The position numbers and the translations under genes were made by a program. The notes beneath the pieces were generated by a model. That model was not told the DNA's origin. It did not search any database and saw only the letters and a list, made by a program, of their open reading frames with translations. This document shows positions 1-8,800 of a DNA stretch of 61,259 nucleotides, one piece after another. Source of the stretch: an archaeon 13_2_20CM_2_53_6 (lineage in GTDB: Archaea; Thermoproteota; Bathyarchaeia; 40CM-2-53-6); NCBI GenBank assembly GCA_001915065.1, contig MNDT01000020.1, forward strand, positions 1 to 61,259, given 5' to 3'. Each line of letters starts with the position of its first letter. Positions within the stretch are counted from its first letter, which is position 1.

Positions 1-83
1 CATAGACTGACAGGAGCGCGTTACCAGGCAAGCCTCTCACATTGAGAGCCTATCCCGGACTATTTTAGCCTCGGCGGGACCAA

Positions 84-2651
84 TCACACGAGCTCCAGTG
101 CACGAGTGATCTCCATCCGAGACGCTCGCAGGGCAGGATATAGACTGCCAGCCAGAACGGCGACGATCGCGAGGACGAATGATTGGATGATCGCGTTGTA
201 GGGGACGACGAAGGGAATGAAGAAGCCTGCAAGGGCGGTGCTGTTTGTGGCTCCCTTCAGCAACAACAGTCCGCCTGGAATTGCGAGCAGGAATCCGAAG
301 AGGCCGAGAAGCGCTCCTTCACCAAGGAATAGTGCCATGATCTGTCCTCCGCTCATCCCTTGAGACCGAAGTAGTCCGATCTCCCGTCGCCGGTCTGACA
401 CATTCATTATCATCGTGGCTCCTATCCCGAGACTCGCGATCAGGAGGGCGAAGTAGAGTATCAAGAGTATCAGTGTAAATATTCTGTTGATCGTGTTGTT
501 GACGAGCGAGAGGAGTTCGCCGAGTGTTATGGAGTTCTTGCCGAGATCGTAGCGGGGGAACATGGTCGCGATGTCTTGAGCGATGCTAGTCGCCTGAGAC
601 TTGTATTGCGGTTTGAGGTCGACTAGGAACAAGGGGGATGTGTCGTCTCCTCCAAAATATTCGTGTTGCGCGGCGAAGGAGACAACGATCGAATCGCTTG
701 CAAAGTGTTCGCCGAACTGAATATACTGCAGCACTGGACCCGTAAAGACTCCGGCAACTGTAAAGGACACAATGAGATTGCTGTTCGCTGTGGAGTTTCT
801 TGTTAGAATTGAGAGCTGGTCTCCAGCACCGACATCAAGCTTGGATGCCAGCGAATCTGGTATCAATAGCGATTGATTGTCGGATGAGAGTTGAGAATAG
901 ATTTGGGACACTGGCGGTGAGTTGACAAAAGTATAGGAGATGATTGTTGGAAATACTGACGGGTCTACAGCTACAACTCCGATACTGCTAGTTGCGCTTT
1001 TTCCAAAGGCCTTGGCAGGGTGGAGACTTGGGGAAAGAGGTGTTGCGCTTGCAACTTGTTTTAGACTTGTGAGGCTGTCTGTGAAGCTGATTGGGACGGA
1101 CTGGTTTGCGACGAGAATTATGTCTGCTCCCAGTGCTTCTCGAATTCCCTGCTGGAGTGCGCCTTGGACTCCGCTCTGTATTCCACCTATCATTATCGCA
1201 AAGCTGAGAGTTATCGTTATCATCCCGAAACAGACACTGCTACGCAACAGCCTCTTCCTGCCGCTCTTTGACGCAACGTATAGCGCAGCGCCGGATAGCA
1301 GAAACAACGGCCGCGTCAGCGCGCTCCCGGTTTTTGCGAAGATCGCTGAGCCGAGCAGGACGAGACCGATCGGTACAAGGATCACATCCAGGTAATTGAC
1401 ATGGAAGGGGGTAAGTCGGAGGGATTCTCCGACTCCAAGGCCTAGCATGAGAACGCCTACTAGGCCGATGAGTCGTAGTGGGACCTGGCTCCTCGAGTTC
1501 CTGGCGGAGGGTCTGATGGCCTGTATGACGTTGATCCGGCTTGCTGATAGTGCGGGGTAGAGGGACCCTGCGATTACAGTCAGGAAACCTGCTCCAAGAC
1601 CTACGAGAGCAATGCTGAGGGTCAGCTGGGCGACGGGGAGGTTGGGAATGCCAAATGTAGTCTCGAACAAGTAGGTAAAGAGCCGGGCAAGTCCCAGTCC
1701 GCCAAGTAATCCAGCGACTGTTCCGAGGGTTCCGATTAGAGCCCCCTCGGCGAGGAATATCCGGAATATCTGGGCTCTAGAGCTTCCAACCGCTCGTAGA
1801 ATTCCGATCTCGTAGGTTCTCTCGCTGACCGTCATGAACAGCGTGTTGAATACAATGAAAGAGCATACGACTAGTGAGACTCCTATCATCACGTTGAGTC
1901 CTATCTGAAAGCCTGCGGTCTGTCCCTGGATGCGTTGGACGGCTTCTGCCTTAGGAGCGCTCACGTCGTAGGTTGGCAGAATCTTCTGCAGCGCATTCGC
2001 TGCATCTGTCGCGGTAGTGGGGTCGAGGAGGCTAGCGTAGACATGAGTGATCTCTCCTCGAAGTCCAACCTCGGACTGCAGCTCAGGCAGAGACATGTAG
2101 ATTGTTGAGCCAAGGCTACGGAGAGGATAGTTGATTCCAGCGATTTCGAGCAGGATCGATATCTGCTGACCTTGAGCAGTTAACGTTGTTATGTTTAGAG
2201 TGGACCCTACGCCTGTTCCGAGTTTCTCGGCAATCACGTTGTCGACGACTGCTTCGCCTTGCGAGAATTGACGTGTGCCGGTTACGTTGAAGGTTGCATA
2301 ATCGAAATCACTTGTCGTGTTTATTCCTGTTAGGAAGAAGGTAGTGTTATGCTCGGTGCTTCCGACTATTCCTCCCCATTCGAGTCTCTCCGCGGCCTGA
2401 CGGACTGGAATGTTCTTCTGTACTACTTTGAGTGTCTGGTTGGAGAATGGTAGTCCGTTGCCGGATGTTACGACGATATCGGTGGCTCCCCAGAACTTGT
2501 TGATGTAGATGTCGAATTCTCCGAGAGCGCTCGCAGTGGCCATATTGATCCCAACCAGCAGAGCAACGCCGAGAAAAACGGCGGTAACCGTGAGGAGTGT
2601 CCGAAGTCTTCTCTTCGGAAGGTTTCGCGAGGCAATCTTGGCAGATAGCAA
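84..2651 (-). CDS. ABC transporter permease with two FtsX/MacB-type domains
   Basis: 855 aa; two copies of the FtsX-like TM block (VMIGVSLVVCSFIVFNTLFMTVSERTYEIGILRAVGSSRAQIF and IGATMIMNVSDRRREIGLLRSQGMSGGQIMALF); adjacent ATPase gene. Confidence 0.9.
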   Translation of the reverse strand: MLSAKIASRNLPKRRLRTLLTVTAVFLGVALLVGINMATASALGEFDIYINKFWGATDIVVTSGNGLPFSNQTLKVVQKNIPVRQAAERLEWGGIVGSTEHNTTFFLTGINTTSDFDYATFNVTGTRQFSQGEAVVDNVIAEKLGTGVGSTLNITTLTAQGQQISILLEIAGINYPLRSLGSTIYMSLPELQSEVGLRGEITHVYASLLDPTTATDAANALQKILPTYDVSAPKAEAVQRIQGQTAGFQIGLNVMIGVSLVVCSFIVFNTLFMTVSERTYEIGILRAVGSSRAQIFRIFLAEGALIGTLGTVAGLLGGLGLARLFTYLFETTFGIPNLPVAQLTLSIALVGLGAGFLTVIAGSLYPALSASRINVIQAIRPSARNSRSQVPLRLIGLVGVLMLGLGVGESLRLTPFHVNYLDVILVPIGLVLLGSAIFAKTGSALTRPLFLLSGAALYVASKSGRKRLLRSSVCFGMITITLSFAIMIGGIQSGVQGALQQGIREALGADIILVANQSVPISFTDSLTSLKQVASATPLSPSLHPAKAFGKSATSSIGVVAVDPSVFPTIISYTFVNSPPVSQIYSQLSSDNQSLLIPDSLASKLDVGAGDQLSILTRNSTANSNLIVSFTVAGVFTGPVLQYIQFGEHFASDSIVVSFAAQHEYFGGDDTSPLFLVDLKPQYKSQATSIAQDIATMFPRYDLGKNSITLGELLSLVNNTINRIFTLILLILYFALLIASLGIGATMIMNVSDRRREIGLLRSQGMSGGQIMALFLGEGALLGLFGFLLAIPGGLLLLKGATNSTALAGFFIPFVVPYNAIIQSFVLAIVAVLAGSLYPALRASRMEITRALELV

Positions 2652-2666
2652 GCCTGTTTCGAGACT

Positions 2667-3440
2667 CTAGTTCGGCTGTGACAATGATCGTCCCGGCTCC
2701 GGCGGCACAGATTCTATAGCACGGATAGCATGTTTCTCACCAGTGAGTGGTTCGTGGACGATTTCGGTGATTCTTCCATCTCTCATCTCGAGAAGCCGGT
2801 CGGCCCTCTCGGCGATTATCGGGTCATGAGTAACCACCACGACTGCCGCGTGTTCCTGTCTGGCAACTTCGTACATCATACGGACCACCTCAGATCCTGT
2901 CTGCGTGTCAAGGTCTCCAGTCGGTTCATCGGCGAGAATGATTCGGGGTCGATTGGCGAGAGCTCTCGCTATCGCTACCCGTTGTTGTTCTCCGCCACTG
3001 AGCTCGTCAGGCAAGTGCCTAGCACGTTCTTTGAGGCCTACTCTGTCTAGAAGCTCGTTCGCGCGGTCTTCCGCCTCTCTACGTTTCGTTCTGGATGTTA
3101 GGAGTGGGAGCTGGACGTTTTCGAAGGCCGTCAGAACCGGGATTAGGTTGTGGAACTGGAAGACGAAACCTATCTTATGGCGTCTCAGCCTCGTAAGTTG
3201 TCCATCGTTCATCTTCGCAATGTCCTCTCCGTCTATGAGGGCTCGTCCCGAAGTGGGCTTGTCCAGGGTGCCGATTAGGTTGAGTAGTGTCGTCTTGCCC
3301 GAGCCTGAGGGTCCCATGACAACAGTGAATTCTCCCTCTCGCACGGTCAGGCTGACGCCTCGGAGAGCATGGACTGTCGTCTTTCCAAGCTGGTAGATCT
3401 TCTCAAGATTCTCCAGCTGCACAACGGGTGGCTTGTCCAA
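2667..3440 (-). CDS. ABC transporter ATP-binding protein (LolD/MacB type)
   Basis: Walker A GPSGSGKTT, signature LSGGEQQRVAIARAL, Walker B IILADEPTGDLD. Confidence 0.95.
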   Translation of the reverse strand: MDKPPVVQLENLEKIYQLGKTTVHALRGVSLTVREGEFTVVMGPSGSGKTTLLNLIGTLDKPTSGRALIDGEDIAKMNDGQLTRLRRHKIGFVFQFHNLIPVLTAFENVQLPLLTSRTKRREAEDRANELLDRVGLKERARHLPDELSGGEQQRVAIARALANRPRIILADEPTGDLDTQTGSEVVRMMYEVARQEHAAVVVVTHDPIIAERADRLLEMRDGRITEIVHEPLTGEKHAIRAIESVPPEPGRSLSQPN

Positions 3441-3540
3441 GCTGAGCTCCGGCTATCATTGTCAGATGTCGAGGCTGGGCTATGAAATCTGCGTTGCTAA
3501 AGGAAGCGATTTAGGATGGTCAAGTAGGTGCGAGCGGGCA

Positions 3541-4071
3541 ATGTCAAGAATCGTGTTCCTCGACTTGGAGACATCGTCTCTCGAAGCGGACGGCGGGATA
3601 ATTGTAGGAGCGGGGGTTATGTCGGAGGCTGGTGAGAGCGAATATTTCGAGGCTAAGAAGACTAGTCATGAGAAGCCTCTGCTCTCGGAGCTTCTCAAGC
3701 GGCTAGAATCCTCCGAGGTAATTGTGACCTGGAGTGGTCGAGGCTTCGACATTCCCTTCCTCACGACCCGGCTATTGAAACATTCAATGGATCCTCGTCC
3801 CGTGCTTGGTATGGTGCACCTTGATCTTAACGAGGTTGTGAAGTCTAGGCTTCGCTTGACCTTTACCTACTTGGATCACGTCTGTGACTTTTTCGGGATC
3901 AGACGCGAGAAGGGGCCAATGGGACTGGAGGTGCCGAGCTTGTTCGTCAAAGCGTTGGAGGGGGATGAGGCCGCTTTGAGGTCGATCCGAGATCACTGTC
4001 TGGATGATTTACGAGTGACCCGCGAGGTTTTCTTGAGACTCAGACCATTGCTAGAGGGGCAGCTCGCCTAG
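3541..4071 (+). CDS. RNase H-fold 3'-5' exonuclease-like protein (YprB/RNase_H_2 type)
   Basis: FLDLETSSLEADGG (DxE exo motif), VTWSGRGFDIPFL, C-terminal HCLDDLRVTREV; ATG at 3541 fits better than the 3433 start. Confidence 0.7.
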   Translation: MSRIVFLDLETSSLEADGGIIVGAGVMSEAGESEYFEAKKTSHEKPLLSELLKRLESSEVIVTWSGRGFDIPFLTTRLLKHSMDPRPVLGMVHLDLNEVVKSRLRLTFTYLDHVCDFFGIRREKGPMGLEVPSLFVKALEGDEAALRSIRDHCLDDLRVTREVFLRLRPLLEGQLA

Positions 4072-4745
4072 AACACGCCGAAGGGTAGAGGAGACCCGAG
4101 GACAGTGGCGAGGATGAAGAGGATGATGAGGTAGAGGCCGAAAAGTCCTATAGTTATCAGGAGGTTCTTCTTCCATTTCTGGCTCCAGGCGATTCCGAAG
4201 GGGATTCCGACTGTGAATCCGATGACGTGGGCAATGTAGGCGACGCTTGGGTCGAAGAGTCCCTGGCCGAGAATGGACGGGTCGGTGACTATGATCGCGT
4301 TGAGGGTGAAGTAGATGATTGCCACTAGTCCCTGTGGTGCAAGAAAGAGCCAGCTGAATTTCAACGGTGACATGAGCATGACGCATGCTGCCAGGGTGAA
4401 GATTGCCGCGCTCGCGCCCAGCATCCCAGTGTCGGGGCTGTAGATACCTACTAGGGGCGGTAGTAGGAAGCTTGTGAACCCGCCGATGAAGAAGACGAGA
4501 AGATGATTGTCTCGGCCAATCATCTTCTCAAGGGTGTTGCCGAAGACGAATAGGAACGGCATGTTTCCCAGAAGATGAGCTACGCTGGCATGGACGAAGA
4601 GTGCAGTAACCAGGGTCCAGAAGCGTCCGGCCAGGAGGTTGTTGAGGCTGAAGACCAGGTTCTGGTCCGCCCAGTTCGGGTCTTGCTGCCACGCGTAGAG
4701 GCTTGCAAGCACGCACCCGAGGATGAGGAACCAGTTGACGCGCAT
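4068..4745 (-). CDS. Rhomboid-family intramembrane serine protease
   Basis: 225 aa multi-TM; FVHASVAHLLGNM, GASAA around the predicted catalytic Ser, AHVIGFTVG with the predicted catalytic His. Confidence 0.8.
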   Translation of the reverse strand: MRVNWFLILGCVLASLYAWQQDPNWADQNLVFSLNNLLAGRFWTLVTALFVHASVAHLLGNMPFLFVFGNTLEKMIGRDNHLLVFFIGGFTSFLLPPLVGIYSPDTGMLGASAAIFTLAACVMLMSPLKFSWLFLAPQGLVAIIYFTLNAIIVTDPSILGQGLFDPSVAYIAHVIGFTVGIPFGIAWSQKWKKNLLITIGLFGLYLIILFILATVLGSPLPFGVF

Positions 4746-5129
4746 AGATCTCGACCTTGGATAACGAAGAGTCGCGAAGTTGGGCTATTTCAGAAATATC
4801 CTACCTTGGAGCGACCAGCAATGTGCAGTCGGTGATGAGAGTCTCTCGGCGGCCATCGGACGCCTGGTAACTTGTAAATCTCTTGATTTGTAGGGTGAGA
4901 AGTTGCCGGGGGAGTCTCGAATTCCTTTCGATCGGTCCTATTGTTACATCGGCTGATGACTTTGATTGGTTTGAATACACTCATCTGGCCTGCATTTTTC
5001 GCCGATCACAAATCTTGATCAGGATATCTGCGGCAGACAATAGGCCCTGTTGTCTATCTCAGGTTCATCGAGCTTGAGAGTCCTGGTTGAGCCCATCCAA
5101 AATATTATATGCCGATAGCCGGGTTAGCG

Positions 5130-5500
5130 GGGAAGTGAGCGATGGATAAGTGTGGACCGCTATGCGTTGAAAATGTGGCTAATCGCGATGCTAGTCTACA
5201 GCTTGTTCTTCTGACCCTCTTATTGCACCGCTCGGGTGGACGAACTTCGAGGGACGCGCCTAAGCGTTATCCTTCTCACGAAGTCGAGTCTGAGCTTCAA
5301 CAGATGAGACCGAATGCTACGGGTCTCGCCCATCTGTCCGGAGTCTCGTAACTGCTTGACGGAACGTCGAGTTCCGTCGATTCATAGTGTTGGGGATAAG
5401 AAGGCCCCCAGGGAAGAAAACCCGAACCAAGAGGAGCTTTGGGCTCTCTTGGGTGGTCATCAGGTTAAGATTCCTGGGGACCCTCTGTACCATTTCATTT
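5130..5500 (+). ncRNA. Candidate structured non-coding RNA, family unknown
   Basis: TATA-like AATATTATATG at about 5100-5110; hairpins 5301-5336, 5356-5380 and nested 5406-5479; T-rich tract after about 5490; no convincing ORF. Boundaries approximate. Confidence 0.4.
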
Positions 5501-5646
5501 CTTATCTATAATAGATTACCCCTCGTATAGATATCGCTGGATTTCGACCGGAAGAGATTTCTTTCCCTTAAAAACGGACGAATTTTCGGGTGGGATTGTT
5601 CGGACAGTTTCTTGGCTGTTGCTACATGTATGCGCTTGTACCACAA

Positions 5647-5689
5647 GACAACACAGTTGTCACAAGTCTTATATCTTGTATTCAATACA
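5647..5689 (+). promoter_or_regulatory. Putative regulated promoter: TATA box flanked by two palindromes
   Basis: GACAAC-ACA-GTTGTC (5647-5661), TTATAT (5669-5674), TGTATT-C-AATACA (5677-5689), upstream of the phosphoesterase/PKD gene. Confidence 0.5.
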
Positions 5690-5775
5690 TAGGGCGTTTG
5701 GTCATCGGGTTGAGGATGAGTACGAGAGTTGTTTTCGGGTAAGACTCTCCGGATAGCCCTTCACGGTAAGGTTCT

Positions 5776-5810
5776 GTTCGCCTTCTCCCTGCCGCCGGGA
5801 GAAGGTGAGC
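5776..5810 (+). promoter_or_regulatory. Leader hairpin overlapping the putative Shine-Dalgarno of the phosphoesterase/PKD gene
   Basis: GTTCGCCTTCTCCC-tgccgcc-GGGAGAAGGTGAGC: 14-bp stem including 2 G-U pairs; contains GGTGA at 5804-5808. Confidence 0.55.
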
Positions 5811-5868
5811 GCTGAGCAAGCACACAACAAGGAGCCTTAGGGCTCTCCTCCTCTGTACGGCCGTTCTG

Positions 5869-8800
5869 ATGAGTGCCACGCTGGCAATCCAGTTATTGGC
5901 ATTGCCGGAATCAACAACTGGAAACGGGTCGAGCTTCAACCACAGCGTCCTAGAGTCAAGCGCTTCTACTACGGTCGGGTTCAACTGTACGGACTGGAAT
6001 TGCAACCCTAGTAATGGTCAGTCTTTGACTGTGGCAGGCAACGGGACGATGGAAGTTCGACAGACGAATACCGCCTGTGGATGGAATGGGACTTACTATG
6101 ATAGCGCGGTGAGAGGTACGCCGCCCCCAGCACAAGGCGGCCCTCAAGGAACGCCTCTTCCACCCGGGCTCTCCACGGTCTCGGTACAAGTAAAGTACCT
6201 GGGAAGTAGGTCAAGCAGTTCCAGCTGTGAAGAATATCACCTATTTGTTTCAATGTATTTCCGGTTGTCTCAAAACGTGACACTGTACTGTTCAGAAGGT
6301 GGAAGAACAGAGAGCTCGAATTATCTCGATACTCAGGTAAGACTTGACAATGTTAACGGTACTGACCGACCACAGCTTTCGAGCCCTGCCTATTGTGGCT
6401 CAGCCGTGGGGGCCTGGGGTTGGAGCAACAATGTCCTTTCCCTATCTCCCGGTCAGGATGGTACACTGACAGCAAATGCAACAACACAGTGCCAGCAGGC
6501 CGAGGCTGCCTGGGGCATCTCTGGAATCCCATGCACGCTGACTGGAATAGAGATAGGGACAGAAGGCTACGGAATCTCCTCGCTAGATACGAACTGGTAC
6601 AGTGTGACATATTCCCTACAGAGCTCTGCTGTTCCTTCCGGTAGCAGTTTCGACCACATTGTCATGATCGCTATGGAAAACCAGTACTACTCGACGGTTC
6701 TCGGCACTGGGACGGGAGCTTCATGCTGTCCGTTTCTAACAAGCCTCCTTCCATACAGCGCTACTATTCCCAGCTTCCACAACTACGGAGCCAACGATTT
6801 CTCAGGGGACACCATCAGCGGCTGTTCGGCTGCCTGCTATACTGCCGAGACATCAGGAGGAACCTACGGTGTATCGGACGGTCTTGCAGGTGGAAGCGTA
6901 AGCGCGACCAACATATTCGACAGGCTGACAGGAGCAGGATTGACATGGAAGGGCTTCTGCGAGGACAACTGCCCACGCAACGCTGACCACTTCCCACTCC
7001 TACAGTACGCTGACACTTACCAGAGCACGTGCGCGGCCGCGTCATCGGAGAACTGTTTCCTCTACACCTGCACAAGCTGCACAGCGGCGGATGTCTCTGA
7101 TTCGCAGCTAATCGCAGAGCTCAACTCTCCCAGCCCAGCCAACTACATCTGGTTCACTCCAACAGATGAGCATAACATGCACAATGTCCCACCCTCATCG
7201 GGAGACGCTTATCTCAAGCAGATCCTCGTCGGAACAGGCACCGTCTCCAGTCCTTCCCCCGGTAGCATGCTCAGTACAACAGCCTTCACTTCGGGCCATA
7301 CCCTCCTCTACATCTGGTTCGACGAGTATGATCCCTCTCCAAACCTTCTCTACGAGCCAGGCATAGTCCGTTCAGGTTTCATCTCGACAGCTAACAACTA
7401 TGACGAATACGCCAGCCTCCACACCATAGAGAACAACTGGAGCCTGCTAGGTCTAAACCTTGATACCAACGCTCCTCTCATCTCAGACATTTTCAGCCCG
7501 ACTACTTCCATGTCCGCGGCTTTCACCTACACTCCACCCGTGCCTACCGCGGGAACCGCCGTGACGTTCGTGGCCTCGGCTATTGGAGGAACGCCAGTGT
7601 ACACATATTCGTGGGACTTTGGCGATGGAACAAGTGGAACAGGATCATCCAGCACACACGCCTATTCATCAGCAGGGTCATACAATGTTCTAATGACTGT
7701 CAAGGACAACGGTTCACCACAACAGACAGCACCGTCCCAACAGACCGTCACAGTCACGAGCCCACCTCCGCCTCTCAGCGCCAGCTTCACATTTAGTCCC
7801 TCATCACCTGCGACGGAACAGCAGGTCACATTCACCGCCTCATCAACTGGTGGAACTGCTCCGTACAGTTACAGCTGGTCTTTCGGCGATGGGTCGATAG
7901 GAACAGGCTCTACCTCAACGCACGCTTACTCATCCGCAGGAAGCTTCACTGTGACTCTGACTGTGAAGGATACTGGTTCGCCTCAGCAGACGGTAACGTC
8001 TCAGAAAACCGTCACAGTCACAAGTCCGCCTCCCACCCTGACCGCCAGCTTCATCTATAGTCCGTCTTCGCCCCAGACGGGTCAGCAGGTAACCTTTACC
8101 GCCTCGGCGGGTGGTGGTACAACACCCTATAGCTTCAGCTGGTCGTTTGGAGACGGATCAACCGGAACAGGCGCCTCGGTAACACACGCATACTCGTCGG
8201 CAGGGTCCTTCACTGTCACCCTGACTGTCAAAGACAGTGGTTCGCCCCAACAGACAGTCACTTCACAACAAACCGTCTCAGTCAGCAACCCTCCTCCGGC
8301 TCTGACAGCAAGCATCACCTATAGTCCGTCCTCTCCGCAGGCTGGACAGCAAGTCACGTTTACCGCTTCAGCCAGTGGTGGAACCGCGCCCTATTCTTTC
8401 ACATGGGACTTCGGTGACGGCTCAACCGGAACAGGCTCGTCTGCTGCTCACACCTACTCGTCGGCGGGAACCTTTAACGTCGCTTTGACCACCAGAGATA
8501 GTGGTTCTCCTCAACAGACTGCGAATTCGCAACAGCCTGTGACTGTGACCATCACCACTCTAACTGCCAGCTTCAGCTATGATCCTTCCTCACCCCAAGT
8601 TGGACAAGTTGTAACGTTCACAGCCTCTGCCAGCGGCGGGACGTCTCCGTATGCCTTTAGCTGGAATTTTGGCGACGGATCCACGGCTGTCGGCTCATCA
8701 GCTACCCACGCTTATTCCTCTCCAGGCAGCTTTAATGCTGTTCTAATAGTCAACGATAGCGGTGTTCCAAACCAGACGGCTAGTTCTCGCCAGACCGTCA

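Noticed and set aside
940-1395. 151-aa ORF antisense to the ABC permease
   Set aside because: Antisense shadow of a well-supported CDS; Ser/Ile/Arg-rich composition without recognisable motifs.
2730-3396. Two antisense ORFs opposite the ABC ATPase
   Set aside because: Overlap a gene with full Walker A/B and signature motifs; translations look like shadow frames.
4833-4995. Possible C/D-box sRNAs (GTGATGA near 4838; TGATGAC near 4954)
   Set aside because: C-like boxes present but no properly spaced CTGA D/D' boxes.
5100-5500. RNase P or SRP RNA as identity of the structured element
   Set aside because: Looked for GAGGAAAGTC/ACAGAA (RNase P) and the SRP helix 8 GGAAG/AGCAG signature on both strands without success.
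5142-5511. Short ORFs in the 5.1-5.5 kb gap
   Set aside because: Overlapping short frames with non-protein-like composition; hairpin content suggests RNA rather than coding.
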